Below, in pieces: positions 24,800 through 34,787 of a stretch of 64,000 nt of DNA. Every line of letters starts with the position of its first letter. Position 1 is the first letter of the stretch. Origin of the DNA: Distichodus sexfasciatus (lineage: Eukaryota > Chordata > Actinopteri > Characiformes > Distichodontidae); the NCBI GenBank assembly GCA_032718565.1, contig JAVGVS010000057.1, positions 422,432 to 486,431 on the forward strand, written 5' to 3'. Position numbers and translations under genes: made by a program. The notes below the pieces were generated by a model. The model was not told where the DNA came from. It did not search any database and was given only the letters and a program-made list of their open reading frames with translations.

Positions 24800-25107
24800 A
24801 CATTTAATGCTATTTTTATTAATACGTGTATTCCCAGCTTCTAAACTCAATCACTAAGTCCGCAAGAGAGACAAAGGGGTCTATCGCTCGTCGTTTGCGT
24901 AGAGCAACTTATATCCGAATATCTAAATCTATAAATAAGACCGTTGATCTTATATAATAAGTAATAGGTTCGTTTTAACCCACATTTCTTCTTGTTTTTA
25001 GAGGAGCGATTTCGCCGCACGTCGTCCATGCTTCCCTCATGCATAAACAAACCCGCTCCGTTCACTTCCGCTTTCGTCACATCGCTACGGCTACCGCCAA
25101 GTGTCAT
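8127..25107 (-). CDS. rpap2: RPAP2, RNA polymerase II CTD phosphatase (Rtr1 family)
   Basis: Thirteen coding exons, in gene order: 25107-24984, 24759-24714, 23527-23413, 22895-22797, 22702-22637, 22539-22451, 22329-22294, 21604-21370, 21031-20279, 19377-19286, 18157-18077, 17202-17134, 8268-8127. Intron phases agree throughout and give 648 codons. A downstream in-frame ATG at 25029 (MDDVRRNRSSK) would give 622, closer to human length, and may be the true start. RPAP2/Rtr1 removes Ser5 phosphate from the RNA polymerase II CTD and helps import the polymerase. The Rtr1 zinc ligands are present: CGYPLC (C117, C122) and C153-x3-C157 in FCCNFC. EQDFVSS and FRFTNANIIHKPPEWTLIA are family landmarks. 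The large exon 9 holds an acidic low-complexity stretch. The last 47 codons lie beyond an 8.9-kb repeat-filled intron. Head to head with GLMN, as in human. Confidence 0.93.
8449..9040. repeat. Dispersed DNA-transposon-like repeat, copy 1
   Basis: Shares long segments with copies near 31660, 34037, 35722 and 55849: GTGTACCAAGTCAAATA, TTCCTGAGATGCATACTACC and GACACTCCATGTGCACTACC. Better-preserved copies have inverted ends AGGGATGCAC / GTGCATCCCT. No ORF of note. Confidence 0.7.
9868..9990 (+). repeat. tRNA-headed SINE fragment (body and tail)
   Basis: Contains TTACCACTGAAGTACTTATG and TGTGGTGTACTGTGCTGTGC, body and tail sequences of the SINE at 2915-3146. The tRNA head is missing. Confidence 0.65.
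10327..10358. repeat. (CA)n microsatellite
   Basis: Uninterrupted CA dinucleotides; a short CAG run precedes it near 10275-10291. Confidence 0.9.
10557..10588. repeat. (CA)n microsatellite
   Basis: CA repeat with one CATA interruption, immediately upstream of the pyrimidine tract. Confidence 0.9.
10649..11936. repeat. Giant polypyrimidine/polypurine tract, part 1
   Basis: About 1.3 kb of almost pure C and T on the plus strand, built from degenerate CTCTCACCCCCTCC and TCTTCCTCC units and ending in (CTCC)n at about 11884-11920. Long ORFs here (for example 10507-11958) are composition artefacts of Ser/Pro/Leu codons. Because RPAP2 is transcribed from the minus strand, its pre-mRNA would be purine-rich here. 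Ends exactly at a hAT-like insertion. Confidence 0.95.
11937..12807. mobile_element. hAT-like non-autonomous transposon with perfect 8-bp target duplication
   Basis: Inverted ends share a perfect CAGAGGTGGACA, then a looser ACTAAGT-like match. The 8-bp sequence CTCTACCA occurs directly at 11929-11936 and again at 12808-12815, which is the hAT signature. It has no transposase; the longest internal ORF (12241-12564, minus) has no domain I recognise. The insertion splits the pyrimidine tract, which continues beyond the second CTCTACCA. Confidence 0.9.
12808..13035. repeat. Polypyrimidine tract, part 2
   Basis: CT-rich continuation of the tract at 10649-11936, with the same CTCACCCTCC-type units, directly after the hAT-like element. 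Confidence 0.9.
14063..14702. mobile_element. MITE with about 33-bp inverted ends and TA flanks
   Basis: Left end reads TGTGACCCTCCTTGGCAAAA and continues CCAGTCGCTTGT. The right end is its reverse complement with about two mismatches (ACAAGCGACTGGTTTTGCCG on). TA abuts both ends, fitting a Tc1/mariner-type target. No transposase ORF; the ORF at 14184-14369 has no family signature. Confidence 0.75.
15872..16062 (-). repeat. tRNA-headed SINE copy, minus orientation
   Basis: Reversed copy of the 2915-3146 family: TGTCATTGTGAACACA tail, CTCAGTGGTACCTTAACCGG body, then the complement of the tRNA-like head. Confidence 0.8.
16173..16257 (+). repeat. tRNA-headed SINE, head fragment
   Basis: tRNA-like head (AGTGTAGTGGCTAGCGAG, GTTCAAATCC) followed by GGTAAAGGTACCACTGAGG, then truncated. 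It faces the minus-orientation copy about 110 bases upstream. Confidence 0.75.
17228..17283. repeat. (CA)n microsatellite with CG interruption
   Basis: CA repeat interrupted by CGCGCGCG, just upstream (in gene sense) of RPAP2 exon 12. Confidence 0.9.
18828..19060 (-). repeat. tRNA-headed SINE copy, minus orientation
   Basis: Reversed SINE copy with tail, body (GTACCTTGCTCACGAGTACC) and head complement, in RPAP2 intron 10. Confidence 0.8.
19830..20195 (-). repeat. Second tRNA-headed SINE family, near full length
   Basis: Read on the minus strand, it starts with GGGGCGGCACGGCGGCACAG and a tRNA-like head (GTGGTTAGCGCTG, GAAGGTCCCGGGTT). It continues into GGTTTCCTCCCATCGTCCAA and ends in GGGATAGGCTCCGGTCCCCC. 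The same family recurs near 53577-53868, and 3'-end-only copies lie at 51312-51430 and 56425-56539. It lies in RPAP2 intron 9. Confidence 0.75.
23110..23160 (-). repeat. SINE head fragment, minus orientation
   Basis: GACTTGAACTGCTAACCCTC and CCAACTACCTAACTGCC match the complement of the SINE tRNA-like head. Confidence 0.5.
24108..24282. repeat. Pyrimidine-rich low-complexity stretch
   Basis: CT-rich sequence in RPAP2 intron 2. ORFs on either strand here are compositional. Confidence 0.6.
24361..24600 (-). repeat. tRNA-headed SINE, full length, minus orientation
   Basis: Complete reversed copy: ATTATTTGTCGTTGTGAACA tail at 24361, head complement (CTCCTTAACCGTTACACTAC) ending about 24600. Confidence 0.85.
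24763..24794. repeat. (CA)n microsatellite
   Basis: CA dinucleotide run directly beside the acceptor of RPAP2 exon 2. Confidence 0.9.
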
Positions 25108-25460
25108 ACGCTAAACAAAAAAACCGCGTTGCATGTAAGGGCAGGCGTGTAGTCGGTTTGTCGGCTCCAAGCTTTTCGCACTGCTTTTAAAACCAGAGTG
25201 AGTTGTTTACTTGTAAAACATGTAGGTGTTCGTAAAAGCACGTTTTAACGGGAGATGTTAACGTTTTGTTAAAGAGCTCAGGTTAAGTTTATTGGAAGGC
25301 GAGATGTTGGGTAATGCTAACGAGCTAGTGACATGTCACCGCGTTAATGTGGCGATTAAAAATTAAAAGAATAAACTAAACAACAACGACCATAATTACA
25401 CATTGCTTTTCTCGTCACTATGCAGGTCATCTGTGTAAAAGAAGAGAAGAATGCTGTAAA
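25108..25460. promoter_or_regulatory. RPAP2-GLMN bidirectional promoter region
   Basis: The two start codons are 353 bases apart and face away from each other. On the GLMN side a likely non-coding first exon ends at a donor near 25195 (CCAGA followed by GTGAGT). An acceptor at 25424-25425 starts the exon carrying the ATG. No TATA box stands out. The same head-to-head arrangement is known for human RPAP2 and GLMN. Confidence 0.7.
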
Positions 25461-28400
25461 ATGGCTTTGGAGCAGTTCAGTGATGTTGTCCAGAGATGTG
25501 TAAGTCTACTGATTTTTATCACGCATGCAAAGTGACGCTTCCTATATAGATGAACAGTTCCTGAAGAAATTGCGTTATTGCCATGTGCTAAAACGCAGAA
25601 TTGGGTAAAATGGTGTAGAATTAAAAAAAGCAGAAGTAATTATTTAGAGCTGTTTCTGCAGATTATATCTGAGCTAGTTATGAGCTGTTCAATTCATGTT
25701 AAGGAACGAGCACCACAAGAAAAGTAGTAACACAGTTGTTCTTAATGAAGATGCCCACTTCTTACCAAAAACTACAAAAAGGGAAAAATGAGTGTTGAAG
25801 TTCAGTTATGGACAAGAAATGCTATTTTTGTTTAAAGTATTCAAGCATACACTCTTATCCTGAGCGACTTTCATTTCCTAATTTCAGGGACAGTCTCCCT
25901 GGAGCAACTTGGGGTTAAGGGTCTTGCTCAGATTCAAGATTCTTTATTTGTCACATGCAAATTATACAGGTACAACATGAAGTGAAATGTATCCTCAGGA
26001 CCCAGTGCTGGAGGTAGGATGCAAACCCATGACCTCTTGGTACAGAGGCGAGAAACCTTTGAACCAGAGTACAAAATGCGCCTCCTCAATCGCAGGAGCC
26101 CTACTTTCCGAGGCTAAATCTTTTAAAGTTGTGAGCAGCTATTCCACTTACGCATCTGGCTCCCACGGCACATAATAGCTTAACACTTATCTCTGTGTTG
26201 CAAAATTAGTAGCATCATTTTGAAAATAGGTCAACGTTTTCCTGAGTTTTGGGCAAAGGTATAGAAGTCCTTATATTTGAGCATACCGTAGATTCTTACT
26301 GAGAAACTTGCCATAATTACTACCTAAGATTAAACTTTCCTCTTTTCTCTCTCTATAGCAAGCCATTCAGGACAATAACTTCTCTCCTGCTGACTTCGAG
26401 CTGTTCCAGACGGCAGGCAGAAGCTGCATAGAGCAAGGCAACAGTTTGCAAGTTTTGAGTATTATCGTTGATGAGAAAAATAAGGTGACACAAATCACAG
26501 GAAAACATCCAGTTGCATGTTTGAGATTGAGGTGGATATTGGTGTGAGAAATCTCTTTTTTTCCCTTTCAAAGGAAGTTGTGTCGTGTATGGGATGGAAC
26601 CTTCTGGAGTCTTTGGTGAAGATTCTCCTGAAAAAGGAGGACAAGAACCTTCCTTATTGCCATGCCATTCTCATGCATTTGTTAGAGGTTTGTTCAAGGT
26701 CTGGATTATGTGATATGTGATATATGATATATGATGCTTTGTTTCCATGGCAACCTTTTGTGACATGTCTATATTTCAGGTTTGTAGTCCTAAAGAGCTA
26801 CTAGTTGGAATTTTGGAGCAGCTGGAGGAACCGTCTTCTGATGTAATTGCAGAGACAGTTATCCTTCTCCTCAATCCTTTACAAACAGGTGAAAGTCTGT
26901 CCTGTCACTCTAAGGATGGGTATGTTTAAGATTGTAACATTTCTACTAATGTACTTAATGTACTGCTTATTGTTCTGGTACTTTAATGCTAATCTTATTG
27001 GTACTTTGGGGCGGTTGGTAATGTGATGGTTAGGCATTTGACCCCATGATTGGAGGGTCACCAGTTCAAGGTAAAGGTACAGATTAGGCTCTCATGAGCA
27101 AAGTACCGTTCCCAAGCACTGTTTCCTGGGCACTGGCCACGTCAACTGTCCACTGGTCCTTCGCAGATGGGTCAAATGCAGGGCTTACATTTGATTGTGG
27201 TGCAATGTGTGCTGTGCTGTGTTCACAATGAGAAAATAATTACTCACATTAATTCAATTTCACTGCAGTGTTTTACCCACTGACCGCACATTTCTCGTAT
27301 TGATTCTTTGTAATATATTTTCCAGTTCTGCTGAAGCTGGGCAAGCAGAAGGCATTTTCCTTGGGAATGGCTCTCTCCACGCTGCTCAGCCAGGTGTCCA
27401 AACTCCCGCCGCCGATGACCAAAGAGCAAGAGCAGGACGATGTGTTTGGTTTGTGCCTCTGCTGCACCGGACTGTGCAGATTCCTCAAACCCTTTGTGGA
27501 CGAGGTGAAGAAAAGAGGCGATGGCAACGACGAGGAGCTCCGGGGGGAAATTCTCAAATTGTGGGTGACTTTCGTGTAGCGGGTTTATTTTTATAGCACT
27601 GCAGTAAACAATCACATTGTTGTTTTTTTATTCCAATCACTTTTTTTTACTTTGTTCCAACTCTAAAACTTGCAATCTGTTGCCATGTGGGGTGCATGTA
27701 TACACATTTTTTATAAGTTTATGAGTTCTGTCCATTTTTTTCGCCCATTTATTCCCCGCAAACTAACAAGTTCAACATTTTAATGCATAAGCAACCACCT
27801 AGTAACACCAAAGCAACTACCAGAATTACCTAGCAACCACTTAGCAACACCTTAGCAACCACCATAATAACCTAGCAACACCTTAGCAACCATTATAATA
27901 ATCTAACAACCACCTAGCCAGTGCCTTATCAATACCTTAGCCAACACTGGGGTACCCCTTAGCAAACGTCATAATAACCTAGCAACACCTTAGCAAACAC
28001 CATAATAAACTAGGAACACCATAGCAACCATTATACTAACTTTGCAACACCTTAGCAACATTTCGCAACCACCTAGCAACACCCTAGCAACCATCATAAC
28101 AGCCTAGCAACCACCTGGAAACAAATTAGGAACCCTCATAATAACCTTGCAACTACCTAGCAACAGCTTAGCAACCACCTTGCAAGTCCAGTGGAGCAAT
28201 CACATTCTCATTTTCTTGCAGAAATGCATCTCTAGTTTATTTCTGTTATTCATTTAATTTATTTAACATCATTTAAATATAGCATAATACAATATTATAG
28301 TATCTAACCACATTTTAGAAATTTATGAATGAATGGATGAATTTCTGGAAGTGTTTAAGAAAAGATAGTTGTAATAATAATCATTATTGTTGGTGTTCTT

Positions 28401-31400
28401 CCCAGCTGTATGAAGAGTCTGAGCGAGCCTCTTCTCGACATCCAGCTGAACGATCGAGACACGTTAGAGAAGTCGCCTCTCAGAGATTTCGCAGCTGATA
28501 TCGTGGTAAATAATCAAGGACTTGAACTGTGGTTTTCAATGAGAACTAAACTGCATAAAGTTGAGACTGCATAGCCCATGTGAAGCTAAGCAGGTTTGAT
28601 CGTGGCCACTGCTTGGATGGGAGACCAAGTGCTTACTTACTTGCTTACTTGTCTGTTTTTTCTCTAGGCGACTCTCTCCAGCATCGGTGAGTCTCTCCCG
28701 GATCTGCTGTGCCACGGCATGCTGAGGAAGAAGCATGTTCCGGGTTTCCTGGAGGAGGAGGTTCGATACCCAAAAGAGTCACTGGCCTGCCTGGCTTACC
28801 TGCTGTTTGTGCACCATATCGCCATGGACAACTTCCCAGCTGTTCACAGGTACATGTTGAATCATTATCTGTTAAATCAATATAATATCACAATGAAACG
28901 TGCGATTTACACACCTAGTGCACACTGCAGCACACAAGACTGTGTTGAATCACTTTATTTCTCCTCTGTCACCCATTTTGACCCCCGTCTTGCTGTCTGT
29001 CTTGTTTTCAGCCCAGTTTTTGTTCTTCAGTGTAACATGGAGTACATTGAGCTCTTGCTCAGCAGGTGCGTATTTCAGAACTGACTCTGCAATGTGTACT
29101 TGGTGCATATTTGTAAGAACCGTGCCGTACTTTAACTGTGCTGGTGTGCAGGTTTTAGCAGGTGTTTTATTAACTTTATTTTCTGTTGTATAGGATCAGC
29201 TCCATAGTAGTGTTACTCCCAGAAATACGTATAGAATAATATTGCTACACACTGATCGTGCAGAAGTGCGGAAAATTGGAAAAATCTCAAGAATGCCTAT
29301 GTTAATTTTGGCAGCTACTTTTGTCTTTAAATTTGGTCTTAGTCTTTACATGACAGTGCTTATTAGTTTTAGTCCTAGTTTTAGTCTATTAAATACGTAT
29401 ACTGTATTTTAATGAACTTTTACCCATTGTATTTAGACAGCCTTAATGGCTGTTTATATGATTTCAGAGTAAAGACTGTAACCTTAGCAACCATCATAAT
29501 AACCTAGCAACCACTGATATCTTAGCAACCACATAGCTAACACCTTAGCCAGCATTGCGACACACCTTAGCAACCATCATAATAACCTAGCAACCACCTA
29601 CCAATACCTTAGCAACATCATAATAACCTAGCAACCACTTACATACATCTTAGCAACCACATAGCTAGCACCATTGCAACACCTTAGCCAACACCTTAGC
29701 AACTATCATAATAACCTAGCAACCACTCACATACATCTTAGCAACCACATAGCTAGCATCTTAACCACCACTGGGATACACCTTAGCAAACATCATAATA
29801 ACCTAGCGACCACCTAGCAGTAGCTTTGCAACATCATAATAACCTAACAACCACTTACATACATCTTAGCAACCACATAGAAACATCTTAGCAACCATGT
29901 AGCTAGCATCTTAACCACCACTGGGACACACCTTAGCAACCACCTACCAATACCTTAGCAACATCATAATAACCTAGCAACCACTTACATACTGTACATC
30001 TTAGCAACCACATAGCTAGCACCATAGCAACACCTTAGCCACCATCATAATAATCTAGCAACCACTCACATACATCTTAGCAAGCTCGTAGCTAGCATCT
30101 TAACCACCACTGGGATACACCTTAGCAAACATCATAATAACCTAGTGACCACCTAGCAACACCTTAGAAACCATCGTAATAACCTAGCAAACAACTTAGC
30201 CACCACCTGGAAACACCTTAGCAACCATCATAATAACATTGCAGCCACCTCGTTGGTCTTGCTTGCTGCAGGGGAGCAATCAAATTCAAATTTTCTTGCG
30301 GAAATGCATCTCTAGTTTAAACATTTCTTCCTCAGTATGGGTTGGGTATGGTTTTTAAAAAGCGCTCAAAAATTTTATTTAATGAATTCTAACATGATTT
30401 TTCAAATCATCTCTTTTGCATTTGACAGAACTGAAGAATCCTGGTTGAAAAAAGGACTGGTAAGAGTCATGATCACTCTAGCATGAGAAAATCTGTTTTT
30501 ATCGTTCTTCGACTTCTATTTAGTTGTAATGTCGCATCAGACTGTAATATCCTCTCACAGGAGCTGTACGAGAAGTCATTGGTGCGAGTGGAGAACTCCA
30601 GCCTCCCTGTAGACCTGCTGGATCTAAAACCCTTCTTTAGTGTTCCACAGGTCACACACACACACACCACATGACCTAAGTCCCGATAAACTCTATTAAA
30701 CTTTATTACTGTTATCAGTGAATATGATGTTATTTGTTGGATTATTTCAGAGCCTGGTGAAGATGATGACGCTGTTTCCAGTCAAAAATCTGGTAAATCT
30801 TAAATTTTTGATTTATTGCATCAGTGTCAGAATCAGAATTAATTTTGCGACAAATATTATTATAAGATGATCATTACACTGCCTAGTCCCGCTCCGGTCG
30901 ACTCTCTTAGATGTAGCTACAATGCTTTTGGAATTCTGGATTTTATATCATTCATTTAAAGTGTTATTGATTGTGCATATGATTGTGTCCTGACTGAAGT
31001 TGTTGTCTGCACAGAGAACTAAAGCACTCTCCATCTTCCAGTTGAGCATCGACAAATTCAACACAGAGGCCAAGTACAAGTTTTTCAGGTGAGTAAACGG
31101 AGCTCGGCTCAAACGCGACATGACATCTGTGCTGCATACGCCGTAAGGACTGTTGTTCCTGAGTTGGGTCTGGATCTTTGACTGCATTTCTGTTTGTTTG
31201 CTGTGTTTTAGGTGTATGTTGAGAACCAGTCAGCACCCAGGTGTAGAGGGTTACATCATTAAAAACATCAAAAACCAAATCGACTTTGCCCTCAAGGTGC
31301 TTCAGTAATCGGCAACGATTCTAGATTAGTTCCCCTTCATAGTACTTGTTTTATTATCTGATGTTATTTGTTTTGTGTACCTTCAGTCAAAGATTTTTAT

Positions 31401-33380
31401 AGATTTTTTTAAGCATATACAAAAAACATCCCACTCCAGACTTACTTTTAACGTTCAATTCAGACCTCCATTGCTTTGCTTTTGGCTTATTTTCCAGCCT
31501 GGAAATGGGAACGAGTGGTTTCTGGGAAAACATCTGATGCCGTTGCTATGCCAAGTACTCTGCCTCCCTAATGGACCAGAAACTGACCTTCTGCACAGTT
31601 TAGACAGGTGAAGCTCTTCAAAAACCTTCCACAAGTCTTAACATGTATGGTATTATCTTGTGCCAAAATTCTGAGCACGCAGTGGAACGTTCATGAGCAG
31701 AATCTCTTGTCTTTAAGCACTCAACTCTGCCTGTACGTGTGAAAAATGTTAAAACTACCTACATAACATGTTTGCCTCCACTTAGCGAAAGTGAGCTCGT
31801 ACATGCGCTGTGTCCCGAGCCGCGTACTGCCGCACTTAATAGTATGGTAGGTAAGGCCCTCTTATCATATTTTTCTATGCGGTAGTATGCATCTCAGGAA
31901 ATAGCCGGGGTCTAGCTAGGTAGTGCACATGGAGAGTTACGAGTCCTCTTTGAGTTGGTACACTACATAGGGCAGAAAGTGACTTTTTTCTTAAAATGTT
32001 GTGCACTTCACTGGAAATGCTCCGCCCTCGCTTCACCCTGCTTTTACGCTTGCTTGACTTGGCGCCATGTTAGAAATGTCAGAGTTACAGTATGTCGTTA
32101 TTTTTGTCGCAAAATTCCGAGTGCGCAGTGGAACTTTGGTAAGATAAATATCTCGTCTTTACGCGCTCAACTCTGCCGTCCACATTTGTCGGCATCGGCA
32201 GATATACACATGAAAAATACTGGCTATCAGCATCGGCTAATAATTCCCATATCGTGCGTCCCTAGTGGTAAATGTGATTGAGTTCTGTTTTCTTTGCCAA
32301 CACAGGGTCATGGAGTCGTTGAACCTGCTTCGGTACCTGCTGATCAGGGATAAGGAGTGGCAGAACGAGGTGAGGACGGAGATTAAAAAACAGGATATTA
32401 AATGCAAGGAATGTCAGGAGATCTGCAGTCAGTTGAAATGAACTCGATGGCAAAAAATGTTTACGCAAATTCTCACCCAAACCGTCTGACCCTCTCAGAC
32501 AGGAATATGGACGGAGTTGTGTAAGATCGAAGACAATTTCCTGAAGCCACTGAGGACCGGCTTGAACATGTCCAAAGCACATTACGAAGCCGAGCTCAAG
32601 AGCACAAAAGAGAGCAAAAAGAACACTGCAGCAGGTGAGACGCTTGTACTGCCGTTACCAAAGAATGTGAAAATAAATGCATCATGTCCTTCTCTCAAGG
32701 CAAGATAAAACATATCCAAGACGTATCCATATTTTTTTAGACTAAATTCATGTTGGAAAATGTCATGTTTTATGTGTGGTTGTGTTGGATCGGCAGAACC
32801 GAATACTCCAGTCTGCACGGTTAACGTAGGCGGCGAGACGTTACCCAACATGACTCCAGAAATGCAGCTCCAGGTGGGGAAGCTTTTTAATTAAGTGGTC
32901 GACAAATATGATTTTATTTCAGGGTCAATACCGATTATTACCAACCGAGGAGGGCAACAACTGATACGTCTGTAGTACAAATAAAATTAACATTTTGAAT
33001 AACCGGAGGAGCTTCGAATCCCCGGCCGAATCCCTTAGTTCTTGGATTCGACCCGCGACCTCCGATCATGGGGCGATCTCCCTAATCGTTACCCTAGTAG
33101 TTCTACTAGGGCTGGTAAAGGTACCGTCTCCAAGCTCTGCTCCACGGGCACTGCCCACTGCTCCTTCACAGATGGGTAAAATGCAGAGTTCACAATTCAT
33201 TTTGGTGCACTGTGTTTTGTGCTGTGTTCGCAATGAGAAATAATCACTAACTAAAATAAAGAATCTTGAATTCTTTTTGTGCAGGTGCTGCAGTCCGCCC
33301 TCTTCACCTTCGATCTGATCGAGAGCGTTCTGGCCCGAATCGAGGAGATCGCTTCTCGTCCCTCACCGTCACTGTGCTGA
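25461..33380 (+). CDS. glmn: GLMN (glomulin), RBX1-binding inhibitor of cullin-RING ligases
   Basis: Eighteen coding exons: 25461-25499, 26359-26484, 26574-26687, 26780-26888, 27326-27560, 28406-28505, 28668-28849, 29012-29065, 30429-30459, 30561-30650, 30751-30792, 31015-31088, 31212-31296, 31498-31607, 32306-32369, 32499-32634, 32797-32873, 33285-33380. Every boundary has GT-AG and the phases chain without a break to 587 codons plus TGA, close to the human length of about 594. Glomulin is an all-helical repeat protein that caps the RBX1 RING and blocks E2 recruitment; human loss causes glomuvenous malformations. The C-terminal landmark (NMTPEMQLQVLQSALFTFDL) is the most recognisable match. 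Starts MALEQFSDVVQRC. A poly(A) signal is at 33654-33659. Introns 6 and 9 carry a large minisatellite-bearing repeat. Confidence 0.95.
25930..25985. repeat. Fragment of a dispersed retroposon-like repeat
   Basis: The CAAGATTCTTTATTTGTCAC motif with following GTGAAATG resembles a common fish LINE/SINE 3' segment. Class not certain. Confidence 0.35.
27008..27245 (+). repeat. tRNA-headed SINE, full length
   Basis: Starts GGGGCGGTTGGTAATGTGAT and ends TGTTCACAATGAGAAAATAA, in GLMN intron 5, about 80 bases before exon 6. Confidence 0.85.
27785..28245. repeat. AGCAACCACCT minisatellite element, copy 1 (GLMN intron 6)
   Basis: Degenerate tandem array of CCTAGCAACACCTTAGCAAC and CATCATAATAA modules, followed by a unique end (GGAGCAATCACATTC, then GAAATGCATCTCTAGTTTA). 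The same array with the same end is in GLMN intron 9. Confidence 0.9.
28567..28632 (+). pseudogene. 5S rRNA-derived fragment (SINE3-like head)
   Basis: GAAGCTAAGCAGG and TTGGATGGGAGACC are the internal promoter boxes of 5S rRNA, at roughly normal spacing within GLMN intron 7. Sequence before and between them has diverged and the 5' part of 5S rRNA is absent. It is therefore a relic, more likely a 5S-headed SINE than a working gene. Confidence 0.75.
29475..30318. repeat. AGCAACCACCT minisatellite element, copy 2 (GLMN intron 9)
   Basis: About 800 bases of ACCTAGCAACCAC, TACATACATCTTAGCAACC and ACATAGCTAGCACC modules arranged in higher-order repeats. It ends with the same GGAGCAATCAAATTC and GAAATGCATCTCTAGTTTA sequence as copy 1, in the same orientation. 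Confidence 0.9.
31640..32268. repeat. Dispersed DNA-transposon-like repeat, copy 2
   Basis: Inverse orientation to copy 1. Contains TAGTATGCATCTCAGGAAAT and TTGGTACACTACATAGGGC, and ends CCCATATCGTGCGTCCCT, the element's inverted end. It lies in GLMN intron 15. Confidence 0.75.
33040..33247. repeat. Rearranged SINE: inverted head plus direct body
   Basis: 33040-33110 is the SINE head on the minus strand (complement of the A/B boxes). From about 33105 the body and tail follow on the plus strand. The two halves point in opposite directions, so the copy is a composite. Confidence 0.7.
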
Positions 33381-33653
33381 AGGCTGTGATGTTTAGAACT
33401 GCCATATTTTGTCTGCATCACGGCCAGAGTTAAAAATCAGTGGACGCTCATATGTATAGTGTTATTATTTCACATTTTCGTTTCCACTTACCTTAGGGTT
33501 TTTAAATCTTAATCTAAATCAGAACCCTATGATAAGTGATTTTTTTTGGAATCTTCACAGGTTTAAAGTAAATCCCAGAGGGGATGTGGAGACGGTAAAA
33601 AAAAAAAAAAATTGATGCACTTTTGCAAAATCCTGCAACGCTCCAATCAGGTC

Positions 33654-33659
33654 AATAAA
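33654..33659 (+). promoter_or_regulatory. Putative GLMN poly(A) signal
   Basis: AATAAA about 275 bases after the GLMN stop, following a run of A residues near 33598-33611. Confidence 0.5.
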
Positions 33660-33691
33660 GCAACCCAGAGACCACAATAACAGAGTGCAAG

Positions 33692-33888
33692 TGGGGCAGT
33701 TTGTAGCATAACGGTTAGGGAGCTGGTTGCCGGCTCAAGTCCTGGATTTGAGCTAAAGGTACCAGTGAGGTACTCATAAGCAAAGTATCGTCTGCAAGCA
33801 CTGCTCCTTTATGAGCGGGTGAAATGCAGAGGTCACATTAGGTTGTGGTGCACTGTGTGCTGTGTTCACAACGACAAATAATCACTTA
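33692..33888 (+). repeat. tRNA-headed SINE copy
   Basis: GGGGCAGTTTGTAGCATAAC head through CACAACGACAAATAATCACT tail; a few short deletions. Confidence 0.8.
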
Positions 33889-34036
33889 ATTAAATTTGTT
33901 GCAAATACGTGGAAACTGGTGGGTCTGCGTCTAGTTACATAGTAATCTAAAGGGGTGAGAAAAAAAAACATGAGAACGTATGAGAGACACATGCTCATGA
34001 GACGTTTTACTGTGAGAATGAGAAATTATTTCTCAT

Positions 34037-34236
34037 AGGGATGCACAATATGGGAATTATTGGCCGATGCCGATATTCTCATGCTTACAACTGCCGATGC
34101 CGATAAATGAGGAAGTGGAGCGAGGGTGGGGCGTATCCAGCGTAGTGCACAAGATTTTCGGGAAAGTCACTTTGCGTCCTATGTAGTGTACCAAGTCAAA
34201 TATGGTGCGTGACACTCCATGAGCACTACCTATTTC
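34037..34236. repeat. Dispersed DNA-transposon-like repeat, copy 3 (truncated)
   Basis: Begins with the inverted end AGGGATGCACAATATGGG and runs through GTGTACCAAGTCAAATA and GACACTCCATGAGCACTACC before losing similarity. Confidence 0.7.
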
Positions 34237-34577
34237 TCTTAGTTTCCTGTGAATGCTACTTTCTCGGGAAGGATTTTTGCAGGATTTTACAAAAGTGCCT
34301 CGTTTTTTCCACACGTTGCATTTTTAAATTATGCAGCTTGGTAGGTTAGTTGCATGTGAAGAGCTGGTGAGACCTGGAGTTGTGATAATGCTGAAAATGT
34401 GATTTCAAGAATAAATGATGAAAACTTAGAGTTAGGTTTAAAACTTGCAGCACTGGTGTAGAAGCAGTTTAGTGTTGAATCTACTATTTTTTAAATAAAA
34501 AAGTTGCTTTTGTGCAGTTGGCTTTTCACTATCTGACATTTGCATCTTAAACTCGCTCCTGTTCTTACTGCCAGTCT

Positions 34578-34770
34578 TTGGGGTTGTTGATTGTGTAACG
34601 GTTTAGAAGTTGGCCCCGTGGTCAGAAGGTCGCCGGTTCGAATCCCAGACTGGCAAAAGTACCACCACCAAGCGTTGCCCACTGCTCCTTCACGGAAGAG
34701 TCAGATTTGTTGTAGTGCACTGTGTGCTGTGCTGTGTTCACAATTAGAGTCACGCACTTTCACTTTTTCA
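34578..34770 (+). repeat. tRNA-headed SINE copy with internal deletion
   Basis: Well-preserved tRNA-like head (GTGTAACGGTTTAGAAG, GGTTCGAATCC). The body is shortened between GTACCACCACC and GCGTTGCCCACTGCTCC. Confidence 0.8.
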
Positions 34771-34787
34771 ACCTTTATACGTCTGTT

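Noticed and set aside
28567..28632. Functional 5S rRNA gene
   Set aside because: The 5' half of 5S is missing and the spacing has drifted; only relic boxes remain.
27785..30318. CRISPR-like regular repeats
   Set aside because: Units are contiguous and degenerate with no unique spacers, inside vertebrate introns. It is a minisatellite.
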